NCBI RefSeq assembly: GCF_024400535.1
Contig: NZ_CP038800.1
Coordinates: forward strand, 1 to 64,000
DNA: 64,000 nucleotides
Origin: Treponema denticola
GTDB lineage: Bacteria > Spirochaetota > Spirochaetia > Treponematales > Treponemataceae
Direction: 5' to 3'
Below are positions 1 to 7,421 of the stretch, in pieces (positions within the stretch are counted from its first letter, which is position 1; each line of letters opens with the position of its first letter). The translations under genes were made by a program, and so were the position numbers. The notes under the pieces are model-generated. The model made no database searches. It worked only from the letters and a program-made list of their open reading frames with translations, and was not told the origin of the DNA.

Positions 1-1407
1 ATGAGTGAATGGGATTATAAAATTTTTTGGGATGAAGCCGTTAGTCAATTTAAAGAAGAGCTATCATTTCCCGTATTTTCAATGTGGTTTATGCCTGCAA
101 AATATGAAAAATCGACGGAAAATTCAGTAGTTTTAACTGTACCGTCTCAGTTTTTTAGAGATCAACTTATTACAAAGCACAAAAAGGCTATAGAAAAGAA
201 ACTTTTTGAGCTGTCCGGTAAAAGATTATCCATAGAATTTACTATCAATAAAGAAAATTCTGCAAATTCCGAAGAAACGGAAGAAAATGCAGCTATACCC
301 AGCCCCGTATCAACCGAAAAAGAAACAAAAAAAAGGCAAAAGCCGGCCAAAAATGAGGATAATGGAAGGGGGCAGCATCCCGATTTAAAAAGTGAATATA
401 ATTTTGATGATTTTGTTGTCGGTCCGAACAACTCTTTTGCTGTAAATGCGGGGATTGCTGTTTCGGCAAATCCCGGAACGGCTTATAATCCTATGTTAAT
501 TTATGGAGGCGTAGGGTTGGGAAAGACCCATCTTATGCAGGCAATCGGAAATAAAATATGGAATAATACAAATTTAAAAGTGATTTATGTAACAGCTGAA
601 AATTTTACAAACGAATTTGTAGAGTGTATTCAAAAGCGTAAGATGTCTTCCTTTAAAAATAAATATAGAAATGCAGATGTTCTTCTTATAGATGACATTC
701 ACTTTTTTCAGGGAAAGGAAGAAACTCAAGAAGAATTTTTCCATACATTTAATGAGCTCTACGAAAAAAATAAGCAGATAGTGTTTACCTGTGACCGGCC
801 TCCGGCAGAACTTAAAAGGCTTGAGCCCCGTTTAAAGTCAAGGTTTGAAAGGGGCTTAAATGTTGACCTTCAGACGCCTTCTTACGAAGTCCGCTATGCC
901 ATTCTTTTAAAGAAAATGGAAAAGTACAGTATAAAAATTCCTAATGAAGTCATCGACATGGTTGCAAAAAATGTTTCTTCAAATGTCCGTGACTTGGAAG
1001 CGGCCTTAACAAAACTCATTGCCTATACAGAGCTTACAAAAAAAACAATGGATGAGGCTACAGCAAAAAATCTTTTAAGAGATATTTTCGGATCGACCCG
1101 GCAAAGAAATGTTACTATAGATCTTATCCAAAAAACCGTTGCCGATTATTTTAGTATTTCAATTTCGGACATTAAAAGTAAAAAAAGAACCAAGAGCTTT
1201 TCTTTCCCAAGGCAAATTGCAATGTTCATTTGCAGGGAAATGACCGAGTGTTCTACCACCGAGCTGGGTAACGATTTCGGCGGAAGGGATCATACTACTA
1301 TTTTGCACGGCTGTAACAAGATTGAAGAGCAAATTGCGGCCGACCCAAGTCTCGAAACAATTATCCATGAACTTCAAAACAAGATCAAAGAAACCACAAA
1401 TAAATAG
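1..1407 (+). CDS. dnaA: Chromosomal replication initiator DnaA
   Basis: DnaA binds DnaA boxes at oriC and opens the duplex using ATP. The 468-residue length is normal for the family. Visible parts in order: an N-terminal domain with the WFMPAKYE stretch (about residues 25-40), a variable linker rich in Glu/Lys (about 80-125), an AAA+ core with Walker A GGVGLGKTHL near residue 170 and Walker B VLLIDDIH near 227, a sensor region with RLKSRFERG, and the C-terminal DnaA-box-binding helix with GGRDHTTILHGCNKIEE near 427. The ATG is base 1, so the upstream origin and DnaA boxes are outside the window. The following genes are not dnaN, recF or gyrB. Identification is certain. Confidence 0.98.
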   Translation: MSEWDYKIFWDEAVSQFKEELSFPVFSMWFMPAKYEKSTENSVVLTVPSQFFRDQLITKHKKAIEKKLFELSGKRLSIEFTINKENSANSEETEENAAIPSPVSTEKETKKRQKPAKNEDNGRGQHPDLKSEYNFDDFVVGPNNSFAVNAGIAVSANPGTAYNPMLIYGGVGLGKTHLMQAIGNKIWNNTNLKVIYVTAENFTNEFVECIQKRKMSSFKNKYRNADVLLIDDIHFFQGKEETQEEFFHTFNELYEKNKQIVFTCDRPPAELKRLEPRLKSRFERGLNVDLQTPSYEVRYAILLKKMEKYSIKIPNEVIDMVAKNVSSNVRDLEAALTKLIAYTELTKKTMDEATAKNLLRDIFGSTRQRNVTIDLIQKTVADYFSISISDIKSKKRTKSFSFPRQIAMFICREMTECSTTELGNDFGGRDHTTILHGCNKIEEQIAADPSLETIIHELQNKIKETTNK

Positions 1408-1442
1408 ACGTTAATGCAATAATTAGTGTAAATTGTTTGTGG

Positions 1443-1471
1443 TTGACATTTAATTCTATCTTTTGTATAGT
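1443..1471 (+). promoter_or_regulatory. Sigma-70-type promoter for the 1503 gene
   Basis: TTGACA at 1443-1448 and TATAGT at 1466-1471 are separated by 17 bases. An AAAGGAG ribosome binding site follows at about 1490-1496, just before the ATG at 1503. This suggests that the genes after dnaA are transcribed from their own promoter. Confidence 0.6.
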
Positions 1472-1502
1472 TTTTATAATGCTTTAACAAAGGAGCTGAT
1501 TA

Positions 1503-2012
1503 ATGAAAAAAAAATTGTCATTAATTTTTTTTAGCCTGTTTCTTATTTGTTATTTATCGTCACAAGATTACTATACGGACGATTTTAAGGATTTTACCTT
1601 TGAAATGCCTGACGAATGGGAAATTATGGACTATAAGGGTTTAAAATATAAGGTAATATATGGAGCTTCCGTAAATGGTTATAACCAAACAATGATTTTT
1701 ATCTCTCAAGAAGGACAGGGAACAATTGAAGAAGCAGTTAATAATTACATAGAAGAACTCCAAACAAGTAGACCCGATTATAAACTATTAAAATCAGAAT
1801 CATTCGAAAATAATTATAAATTAGAAGCTAAAAAATTGGTGATAGAGATACCGGAAGAAAAACTTAATCTAAAACAATATTTTTATTTGTTTAAGCATAA
1901 TGATATGCTGTTTATATGCTCCGCCCTGCTGACTCAGGAAGCCGCTGCTGAAACCGAAGAGGTTCTGGATGCAGCTATGAAGACATTTCAAATAATAGAT
2001 AAAGAAGAATAA
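1503..2012 (+). CDS. Putative exported protein, PsbP/DUF1795-like
   Basis: A 169-residue protein with a lysine-rich N-terminus and a hydrophobic stretch at residues 5-19, followed by SSQDYYTDDF, which looks like a secretion signal with cleavage near residue 20. The mature part opens with a pattern of aromatic and acidic residues (FEMPDEWEI) and ends in an amphipathic helix, reminiscent of small PsbP/DcrB-like (DUF1795) periplasmic proteins. This family link is by look only. Cys16 is preceded by Ile, so it is a poor lipobox. The gene has its own promoter and RBS and is followed after 15 bases by the amidase-like gene, so the two may be co-transcribed. Function unknown. Confidence 0.75.
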   Translation: MKKKLSLIFFSLFLICYLSSQDYYTDDFKDFTFEMPDEWEIMDYKGLKYKVIYGASVNGYNQTMIFISQEGQGTIEEAVNNYIEELQTSRPDYKLLKSESFENNYKLEAKKLVIEIPEEKLNLKQYFYLFKHNDMLFICSALLTQEAAAETEEVLDAAMKTFQIIDKEE

Positions 2013-2027
2013 TTTAGTTTTTATATC

Positions 2028-3125
2028 ATGGGGAAAAAAACAAATAGAGCTAAACTTTTTTTTATTCTTTTTATAATCATTCTTTGGATAATTGCAATTT
2101 TAAAACTATATCCGATAATAAAAGAAGCTAAAGAAGGAAAATCAGGCTCAAGTAAGCACGATGTAACCGTAAAAGCAAAACCGAAAAAGGAAAACACAAA
2201 AGAGGAATTTTTTTTTAGAAAATATGCTGAAAGTTTATACTCGGAATATTATGATATCTCGGATGTTTCAGTTTATGATTATATACCCGATGATGAAAAT
2301 TATAATTCAAATGAAAAATTCTATTTTGTTGTAATAGAAAAAAAATTAAAATTCAATTCGGTTTATCAGCTTCCTTTTGTTGCCGGAATGAAAAAGGCTG
2401 TTGAATATTTTAAAAACAATAAAAAAGCTTTAAATCAATACAACAAAAAAACTACGGATTTAAAAAAATATATCGGCAAAAAACAAATTGAAAACAATAT
2501 TTTTAAAATAACATTTACGGAAAAAGATAGTTTTGAAAACATAAAAATTGAAATAGCAACATATCATACAAAAATAGACGCTTTTTCGTTAAAACCTCCT
2601 GAATCCGATGTGCTTATGCAAAACGGGTTTGATTTTATAAAATATCATGTTAATACAAATTCAAAAAAAGTTGATTATAATAATGCGGCTGCCGTCGGCT
2701 ATGCGAATAGGTACACATCCAATCCCTTAAATATGTCGAGTGATATGTCTGTTTGGAATCCTGAGTACAAGACCTACGAAAATGATTGCGCAAACTATGT
2801 TTCTCAGTGTATCTATGCCGGAGGTATTTCTACAACGGAGGCTTGGTATCCTGAAAGTCTGATTTGGATTAGGACAGGAAGCCCGAGATATGATAATAGC
2901 GGCGTAACAACCTATATGCAAAACAAAAAATTATTTTATACAACAAATTACTCTGCCGTAAGTGAGGGAGGTTTTATCTGCCTTACAAAAGAATCCCATG
3001 TTGTTTTTATCGTATCCAATGACAGTATCACCATATTGTTTAACGGCCATACAAATGACCGCAAAATGGTTTCCTTCCCTCACCTAAACGAGTCTGAAGC
3101 AATTTATTTAACCTCGAATAATTAG
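2028..3125 (+). CDS. Membrane-anchored putative amidase (Amidase_6-like domain)
   Basis: A 365-residue protein with one N-terminal membrane segment (about residues 10-30) after a short basic tail, then a lysine-rich extracytoplasmic region. The C-terminal part (about 225-362) resembles the Amidase_6 fold of cysteine-type cell-wall amidases: AVGYANRYTSNP, then YENDCANYVSQCIYAGG with a candidate catalytic Cys near residue 253, and later SHVVFIVSNDSITILFNGHTNDRK with candidate His residues. The family is known for amidase-like secreted proteins in bacteria; substrate here is unknown. The start has no strong Shine-Dalgarno and may be coupled to the preceding gene 15 bases upstream. Family call moderately sure, activity inferred. 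Confidence 0.75.
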   Translation: MGKKTNRAKLFFILFIIILWIIAILKLYPIIKEAKEGKSGSSKHDVTVKAKPKKENTKEEFFFRKYAESLYSEYYDISDVSVYDYIPDDENYNSNEKFYFVVIEKKLKFNSVYQLPFVAGMKKAVEYFKNNKKALNQYNKKTTDLKKYIGKKQIENNIFKITFTEKDSFENIKIEIATYHTKIDAFSLKPPESDVLMQNGFDFIKYHVNTNSKKVDYNNAAAVGYANRYTSNPLNMSSDMSVWNPEYKTYENDCANYVSQCIYAGGISTTEAWYPESLIWIRTGSPRYDNSGVTTYMQNKKLFYTTNYSAVSEGGFICLTKESHVVFIVSNDSITILFNGHTNDRKMVSFPHLNESEAIYLTSNN

Positions 3126-3192
3126 CTTGAAGGCTTTATGTCATCTCTTAAAAACCTTGTTCTAATAATATAGAAGAGGTTTAACCAAGAAA

Positions 3193-3861
3193 TTAATTTT
3201 TATGTTCTTTTATAGGAAGAATTTTAATATATCTTATCAGGTCATTATCCATTTCGTGGATTATGAATTTATATTCTCCTATGTCGGCTTCTAAACCGAG
3301 GTGAGGTGAGCGTCCCTGTTGTTTAAGATAGTTAAACAAATAACCTGCAACCGTGTTTCCGTATGCCTCATCAAAATCCGAGTCCAACCTGTGATTGATC
3401 TCGTGGATACTGGTGCCGCCGTTTACGATATAATCGCATTCGTTTCCTGTCCCGTACTCTCCGCCCTCATTTAGGTATTTTTTTACGGCAAACAAAATTG
3501 CGATAGCGACAACCCCCAATAGAGCATCAACCATACTGCCGTGATCGGCAATAATTTTCCGCGCAATGGTATAAAGCACAACTTCAAGAGCACTCCCCGG
3601 TGTATGTTTTATAAGCATGTTTACAAATTCAAGACCGATTACAAGAGAAAATATTAATGACAGGAATTCGGAGAATGAAGGAATCTTGTTACTATAAATA
3701 AAGGCATAAACCATTTCTTTTAAGTCAAAGAAAATTTCGATAGAAAGAATTAAAATGCCGATAAGCATTGCAAAGGATAGGACAATCTCTATCCTTCCTG
3801 CAAATCTTGCCGCACTTCTCCTTAAATTTTGTTGATGAAAAAAAGCTTTAATCTTTTGCAT
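3193..3861 (-). CDS. Membrane protein with C-terminal CorC/HlyC transporter-associated domain
   Basis: A 222-residue protein with three or four membrane segments in its first half (about residues 24-46, 50-72, 75-100 and 112-130). The C-terminal 80 residues look like the CorC_HlyC domain: DYIVNGGTSIHEINHRLDSDF, then YGNTVAGYLFNYLKQQGRSP and a final beta-rich part ending in RYIKILPI. In CorC/CNNM proteins this domain normally follows DUF21 and a CBS pair; both are absent here. The two full-length CorC relatives are encoded at 16606-19220. The gene is convergent with the amidase gene and divergent from the thiamine operon. Role, perhaps ion-related, is inferred. Confidence 0.75.
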   Translation of the reverse strand: MQKIKAFFHQQNLRRSAARFAGRIEIVLSFAMLIGILILSIEIFFDLKEMVYAFIYSNKIPSFSEFLSLIFSLVIGLEFVNMLIKHTPGSALEVVLYTIARKIIADHGSMVDALLGVVAIAILFAVKKYLNEGGEYGTGNECDYIVNGGTSIHEINHRLDSDFDEAYGNTVAGYLFNYLKQQGRSPHLGLEADIGEYKFIIHEMDNDLIRYIKILPIKEHKN

Positions 3862-3967
3862 AATAACTCTCTCTTATTTTTTCGAATCCGTTCAAAAGTA
3901 TACCTAAAAGATTTTTTTTTGTCAATATTTTTATCTTTGGCTTATTTTTAACTATAAAACACAGGCC

Positions 3968-3996
3968 TTGAATTTTTATTTTCATTATGCTAAACT
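3968..3996 (+). promoter_or_regulatory. Possible promoter of the TPP-riboswitch transcript
   Basis: TTGAAT at 3968-3973 and TAAACT at 3991-3996 have a 17-base spacer, placing a start near 4002, right at the 5' side of the riboswitch. The boxes are imperfect, so the call is tentative. Confidence 0.4.
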
Positions 3997-4000
3997 CATA

Positions 4001-4096
4001 TTGCCGGGGTGCTTTTACAAGCTGAGAACATACCCGCAAAGGGCTGTCCGCACGGATGCCCTATTACCTGATCCGGATAATACCGGCGGAGGGAGC
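4001..4096 (+). promoter_or_regulatory. TPP (thiamine pyrophosphate) riboswitch, THI element
   Basis: The conserved THI-box parts are present in order: CGGGGTGC at about 4004-4012, GCTGAGA at 4021-4027, a variable hairpin with GGGC/GCCC arms around 4041-4061, and ACCTGATCCGGATAATACCGG at 4066-4086, followed by GGAGGGA just before the ATG at 4099. No separate terminator is visible between aptamer and gene; the 3' end of the aptamer overlaps the ribosome binding site, so control is probably at translation initiation. A TPP riboswitch controlling a TPP ABC transporter is established in T. denticola, and the downstream genes fit that. Confidence 0.95.
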
Positions 4097-4098
4097 AT

Positions 4099-5109
4099 AT
4101 GAAAAATCATTTACGCTCTATTTTAATTTTCTCTTTTTTAATTATCGGTTGTGCCGCTCTTTTTGCAGGCGGTGCAAAAGAATCTGACGGAACAAAGGTT
4201 GTAGTTTACACAACAAAATCCTTTGCTGCCGACTACGGCCCCGGACCGAAAATTGCCGAGCTCTTTAAGGCAAAAACGGGCAAGGAAGTTGAGTACGTTA
4301 TCTGCAAAGAAGGCGTTTTAAACAGGGTCATATTGGAAGGCAAGGCTTCTACAGCGGATGTCCTCATCGGTATAGATAACCACCTTATCGAAAAGGCCCG
4401 CAAGGCAAAAGTTTTAAAAGCCTACAAACCTACGGCCTCAGACAAAATAGATTCGGAAGTTCTTATTGCCGATGACTGGCTTTTAACCCCCTTTGACTAC
4501 GGCTTTTTTGCCTTTATGTTCGACACAAAAGCCAAAATCAAAAAGCCCTTATCCTTAAAAGAGTTGACCGATTCGGCTTATGCAAAAAAGATTGTTATTT
4601 TGGATCCGAGTTCCAGCACAACAGGACTGGGTTTAGTCTCGTGGACAAAGGCCGTTTTTGGCGATAAGTATCTTGACTTTTGGAAGGCCCTCAAACCGAA
4701 CATCTTTGCCATGGCTCCCAAGTGGAGTACGGGCTACGGCTATTTTACAGCCGGAGAAGCTCCCATAGCCATCTCTTACACAAGCAGCCTCGCCTCCCAT
4801 GTTCTATATGACAAAACAAACCGATTTCAACCATTGATTTTTGAAGAAGGGCATATTATTCAGATTGAAGGCATGGGTATTGCCGCCAATGCAGCTAACA
4901 CTAAAGGAGCAAAGGAATTTATAGACTTTATGCTGACGGAAGAAGCTCAAAGCCTCCTTCCCGAAACGCAGTTTATGTATCCCGTTATCAAGGGGCTTGC
5001 TCTTCCTGCTTCTTATAAGGATGTTCCCAAACCTGCAAAAGTTTTGCGTATTCCTTCAGAAGATCAAACCGAATCGGTAAATGCCGTAATCAATGTTTTA
5101 CAAAAATAA
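4099..5109 (+). CDS. tbpA: Thiamine/TPP ABC transporter substrate-binding protein
   Basis: The extracytoplasmic binding component (ThiB/TbpA) that delivers thiamine or its phosphates to the permease. The 336-residue length fits the family. The N-terminus has a hydrophobic signal and a possible lipobox ending at Cys18 (LIIGC), followed by AGGAKES, a common treponeme motif. The mature part starts with VVVYTTKSFAADYGPGPKIAELF and carries the family-like segments YGFFAFMFD, LDPSSSTTGLGLVSW, WSTGYGYFTAGEAPIAISYTSS and EFIDFMLTEEAQ. It lies directly behind the TPP riboswitch, with GGAGGGA 5 bases before the ATG, and overlaps the permease gene. In E. coli terms this is thiB. Whether TPP or thiamine is preferred cannot be read here. 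Confidence 0.93.
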   Translation: MKNHLRSILIFSFLIIGCAALFAGGAKESDGTKVVVYTTKSFAADYGPGPKIAELFKAKTGKEVEYVICKEGVLNRVILEGKASTADVLIGIDNHLIEKARKAKVLKAYKPTASDKIDSEVLIADDWLLTPFDYGFFAFMFDTKAKIKKPLSLKELTDSAYAKKIVILDPSSSTTGLGLVSWTKAVFGDKYLDFWKALKPNIFAMAPKWSTGYGYFTAGEAPIAISYTSSLASHVLYDKTNRFQPLIFEEGHIIQIEGMGIAANAANTKGAKEFIDFMLTEEAQSLLPETQFMYPVIKGLALPASYKDVPKPAKVLRIPSEDQTESVNAVINVLQK

Positions 5110-6775
5110 AAAACAAGGCCGAGATACTCGACATGAGCGAGTTTCTCGGCCGAGCGGCCTATCAAAGGCTGGCCGCCTTGTTTTACCGCTCGGCGGCCTC
5201 ATCTTTTTTCTTGTACTTCTTTCTTTTTTTCTTCCGCTGATTTTAAGCTTTGTTCCTTTATTTTCTTCACGCTTTGACTTTTCGCATATTACGGGAGTAA
5301 AAAGCTCTTTTGACTTTTCGCAGATTTTTAGGATTGCAGCCTTTACGGTTTCTCAGGCCTTTTTTTCCGCAGCCCTTGCCTGCACGGTAGGCTTTGCTGC
5401 CGCTTATTTTTGTGCAAGAAAAAACTTTCGGGGTAGAAAATTTCTAATGGCTCTGTCGAGTGTCCCCCTCTGCGTACCTGCAATAATTGTTGCCCTTTCC
5501 TTTATAATATTTTTCGGGAATAACGGAATCCTCAATTCTTTTTTAAAGAGCTTATTAAACCAAGACGAACCGCCTGTCAATTTTGTGTTTTCGATGACGG
5601 GAGTAATTATAATCCACGGCTTTTACAACTTTCCCCTCGCAATGAAAACAATTTCTCAAGTCTGGGAACGCTTAAGCGAAGATGAACCTAATGCAGCCCT
5701 CCTTTTAGGGGCAAGTAAATTTAGAATCTTTAAGACCATAACCTTTCCGGCTCTTTTAAATTCGATAGCCGTTTCCTTTTTGTTGATTTTCCTTTTTTGC
5801 TTTTTTAGTTTTATAATAATCCTGCTTTTCGGAGGCCTTGCCCTTACTACCTTAGAGGTAGAACTTTACAAGGCAGCCCGCACAAAATTAGATATGAACC
5901 TTGCCGCAAAGATAGCCCTCACCGAAATCTCCGCGGCCTTAATTTTAATCTTCATCTATTCTAACCTGCAAAAAAAGATGAGAGTACAAAACGAAAACCT
6001 AAAGGGAATAAGGGAGAGGACTGCAATAAAAGGCTTTGGACAAAAAGTGTTTTTTAGCTTCACGATTTTTATAATTATTCTTTTTTTAATAGCACCCTTA
6101 TTTTCTATCTTTTTACATTCTACATATAATGTAAATTATACTTCTATCTTTAATAAATTCTTTTATTTTAAGGCATGGAAAAATATTTTTTTATCCCGAA
6201 CTTTTTGGACGGCTCTTTGGACAAGCATCAAAATCGGCATTCTTACTGCCCTTGTAAGCCTCATAGCTTCTTTGTTCTTTGCATACATTACCGTCTTTTA
6301 TAACCGGAGAAAAATATACGCGATTCCCTATCTGCCCTTGGCCGTTTCATCGGTAATGCTGGGCTTCGGATGGCTCTTGTTAAGACCCAACGGAACGGAG
6401 CTCATTTTAATCTTTGCACAAAGCTCCCTTGCATGGCCCTTTGCGTGGACTCAAATACAGACCTCACTTTTACGCATTCCTCAAAATATTATCAATGCGG
6501 CAGTCTTGCTTTCACCGGACAAAAAAACGGCCTTTTTTAGGGTGATAGTACCCATGTGCAAGAAGGGCATCTTTTCCGCCTTGGCCTTTGTCTTTGCCAT
6601 AAGTGCGGGAGATGCTTCCTTACCAATAGTTTTAAACATACCGCGTTTTAATAACCTTGCCCTGCTGATCTTCGATTATGCTTCTTCATACCGCTTTGTA
6701 GAATCTTCTGCGGTTGCAGTCGTCTTAAGCCTTATGACCGGCTTTGTTTTCTTTTTACAGGAAAAAGAAACTTAA
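5093..6775 (+). CDS. tbpB: Thiamine/TPP ABC transporter permease
   Basis: Inner-membrane permease with two fused halves, each with about six membrane segments, as in ThiP (560 residues versus roughly 530-540 for E. coli ThiP). EAA-loop-like motifs occur in both halves: PNAALLLGASKFRIFKTITFP near residue 200 and NAAVLLSPDKKTAFFRVIVP near 470. The given ATG overlaps tbpA by 17 bases; the first ~35 residues come from a strongly structured GC-rich segment and look unlike a normal ThiP N-terminus. An ATG at 5133 in another frame (MSEFLGRAAYQRL) would read into the TM1 frame if one base were missing near 5195. The real start is therefore uncertain; the body from about 5190 is clear. Confidence 0.85.
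   Translation: MFYKNKKQGRDTRHERVSRPSGLSKAGRLVLPLGGLIFFLVLLSFFLPLILSFVPLFSSRFDFSHITGVKSSFDFSQIFRIAAFTVSQAFFSAALACTVGFAAAYFCARKNFRGRKFLMALSSVPLCVPAIIVALSFIIFFGNNGILNSFLKSLLNQDEPPVNFVFSMTGVIIIHGFYNFPLAMKTISQVWERLSEDEPNAALLLGASKFRIFKTITFPALLNSIAVSFLLIFLFCFFSFIIILLFGGLALTTLEVELYKAARTKLDMNLAAKIALTEISAALILIFIYSNLQKKMRVQNENLKGIRERTAIKGFGQKVFFSFTIFIIILFLIAPLFSIFLHSTYNVNYTSIFNKFFYFKAWKNIFLSRTFWTALWTSIKIGILTALVSLIASLFFAYITVFYNRRKIYAIPYLPLAVSSVMLGFGWLLLRPNGTELILIFAQSSLAWPFAWTQIQTSLLRIPQNIINAAVLLSPDKKTAFFRVIVPMCKKGIFSALAFVFAISAGDASLPIVLNIPRFNNLALLIFDYASSYRFVESSAVAVVLSLMTGFVFFLQEKET
5110..5193. repeat. Nested palindromic element between tbpA and tbpB
   Basis: Immediately after the tbpA stop codon: outer arms AAAACAAGGC (5110-5119) and GCCTTGTTTT (5175-5184) are perfect; inside, GCCGAGATACTCG (5118-5130) pairs with CGAGTTTCTCGGC (5138-5150) with one mismatch; CCGAGCGG (5150-5157) can pair with CCGCTCGG (5186-5193). 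It is much more GC-rich than its surroundings and sits in the tbpB 5' end, so it could be a REP-like insertion or an mRNA element setting the tbpA/tbpB ratio. Confidence 0.65.
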
Positions 6776-6785
6776 GGAGAAACCG

Positions 6786-7418
6786 ATGGAAAACGAAAAA
6801 GCATTTTTACAGCTTAAAAACATAAAAAAACATTTTACCGAAAAAGATATTTCCATTTCTTTTGAATTAAAAAAAGGAAAAGCTCTTGCCCTCCTCGGTC
6901 CTTCGGGCTGCGGTAAAACAACGGTTTTAAAAATAATCGCAGGCCTTGTCCCTCCGGATTCGGGAGAAATCATTTTGGACGGAAAAAATATCAATCACAC
7001 TCCTCCCGGCAAACGCGGAATCGGAATGGTCTTTCAGGATTACGCCCTCTTCCCTCATCTCAATGTTGAAGAAAATATTTTCTATGGCTTGGTCTCCCAA
7101 GGCATGTCCAAAAAGGAAGCCCGCAAGGCCATTACCCCTCTTGTCGAGCTTTTTCATTTGGAGACCTTACAAAAACGCAAAACGGATCTTCTTTCGGGCG
7201 GAGAAAAACAAAGGGTTTCTCTTGCACGGAGTCTTGCAGTAAAGCCCGCTCTCATCCTCTTTGATGAACCCCTTTCTGCCCTCGATGCAGACCTCCGCCT
7301 GCACTTGCGTAAAGAATTAAGAGTCAAGCAAGAGAGCTTGGGCTACACAGCCGTTTACGTTACCCACGACAAAGATGAGGCTGCAGCCCTTGCCGATGAG
7401 GTACTCTACATGGGCTAG
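6786..7418 (+). CDS. tbpC: Thiamine/TPP ABC transporter ATP-binding protein
   Basis: ATPase of the transporter (ThiQ-like). Start set at ATG 6786 because AAGGAG lies at 6774-6779; this gives 210 residues. Visible motifs: Walker A GPSGCGKTT, Q-loop VFQDYALFPHLN, signature LSGGEKQRVSLARSL, Walker B ALILFDEPLSALD, and the switch histidine in YVTHDKDEA. The protein ends at DEVLYMG, about where related ATPases continue with a further GxIxQxG-type segment, so the C-terminus is short by perhaps 20 residues. The stop lies only three bases from the end of the convergent DUF4143 gene, so later truncation is possible. Core motifs are intact and the protein should still bind ATP. Confidence 0.88.
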   Translation: MENEKAFLQLKNIKKHFTEKDISISFELKKGKALALLGPSGCGKTTVLKIIAGLVPPDSGEIILDGKNINHTPPGKRGIGMVFQDYALFPHLNVEENIFYGLVSQGMSKKEARKAITPLVELFHLETLQKRKTDLLSGGEKQRVSLARSLAVKPALILFDEPLSALDADLRLHLRKELRVKQESLGYTAVYVTHDKDEAAALADEVLYMG

Positions 7419-7421
7419 AGT

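Noticed and set aside
3152-3181. Weak inverted repeat AAACCT/AGGTTT between the amidase and CorC-domain genes, as terminator
   Set aside because: Six-base arms with a long loop and no U-tract are within chance in this A/T-rich gap.
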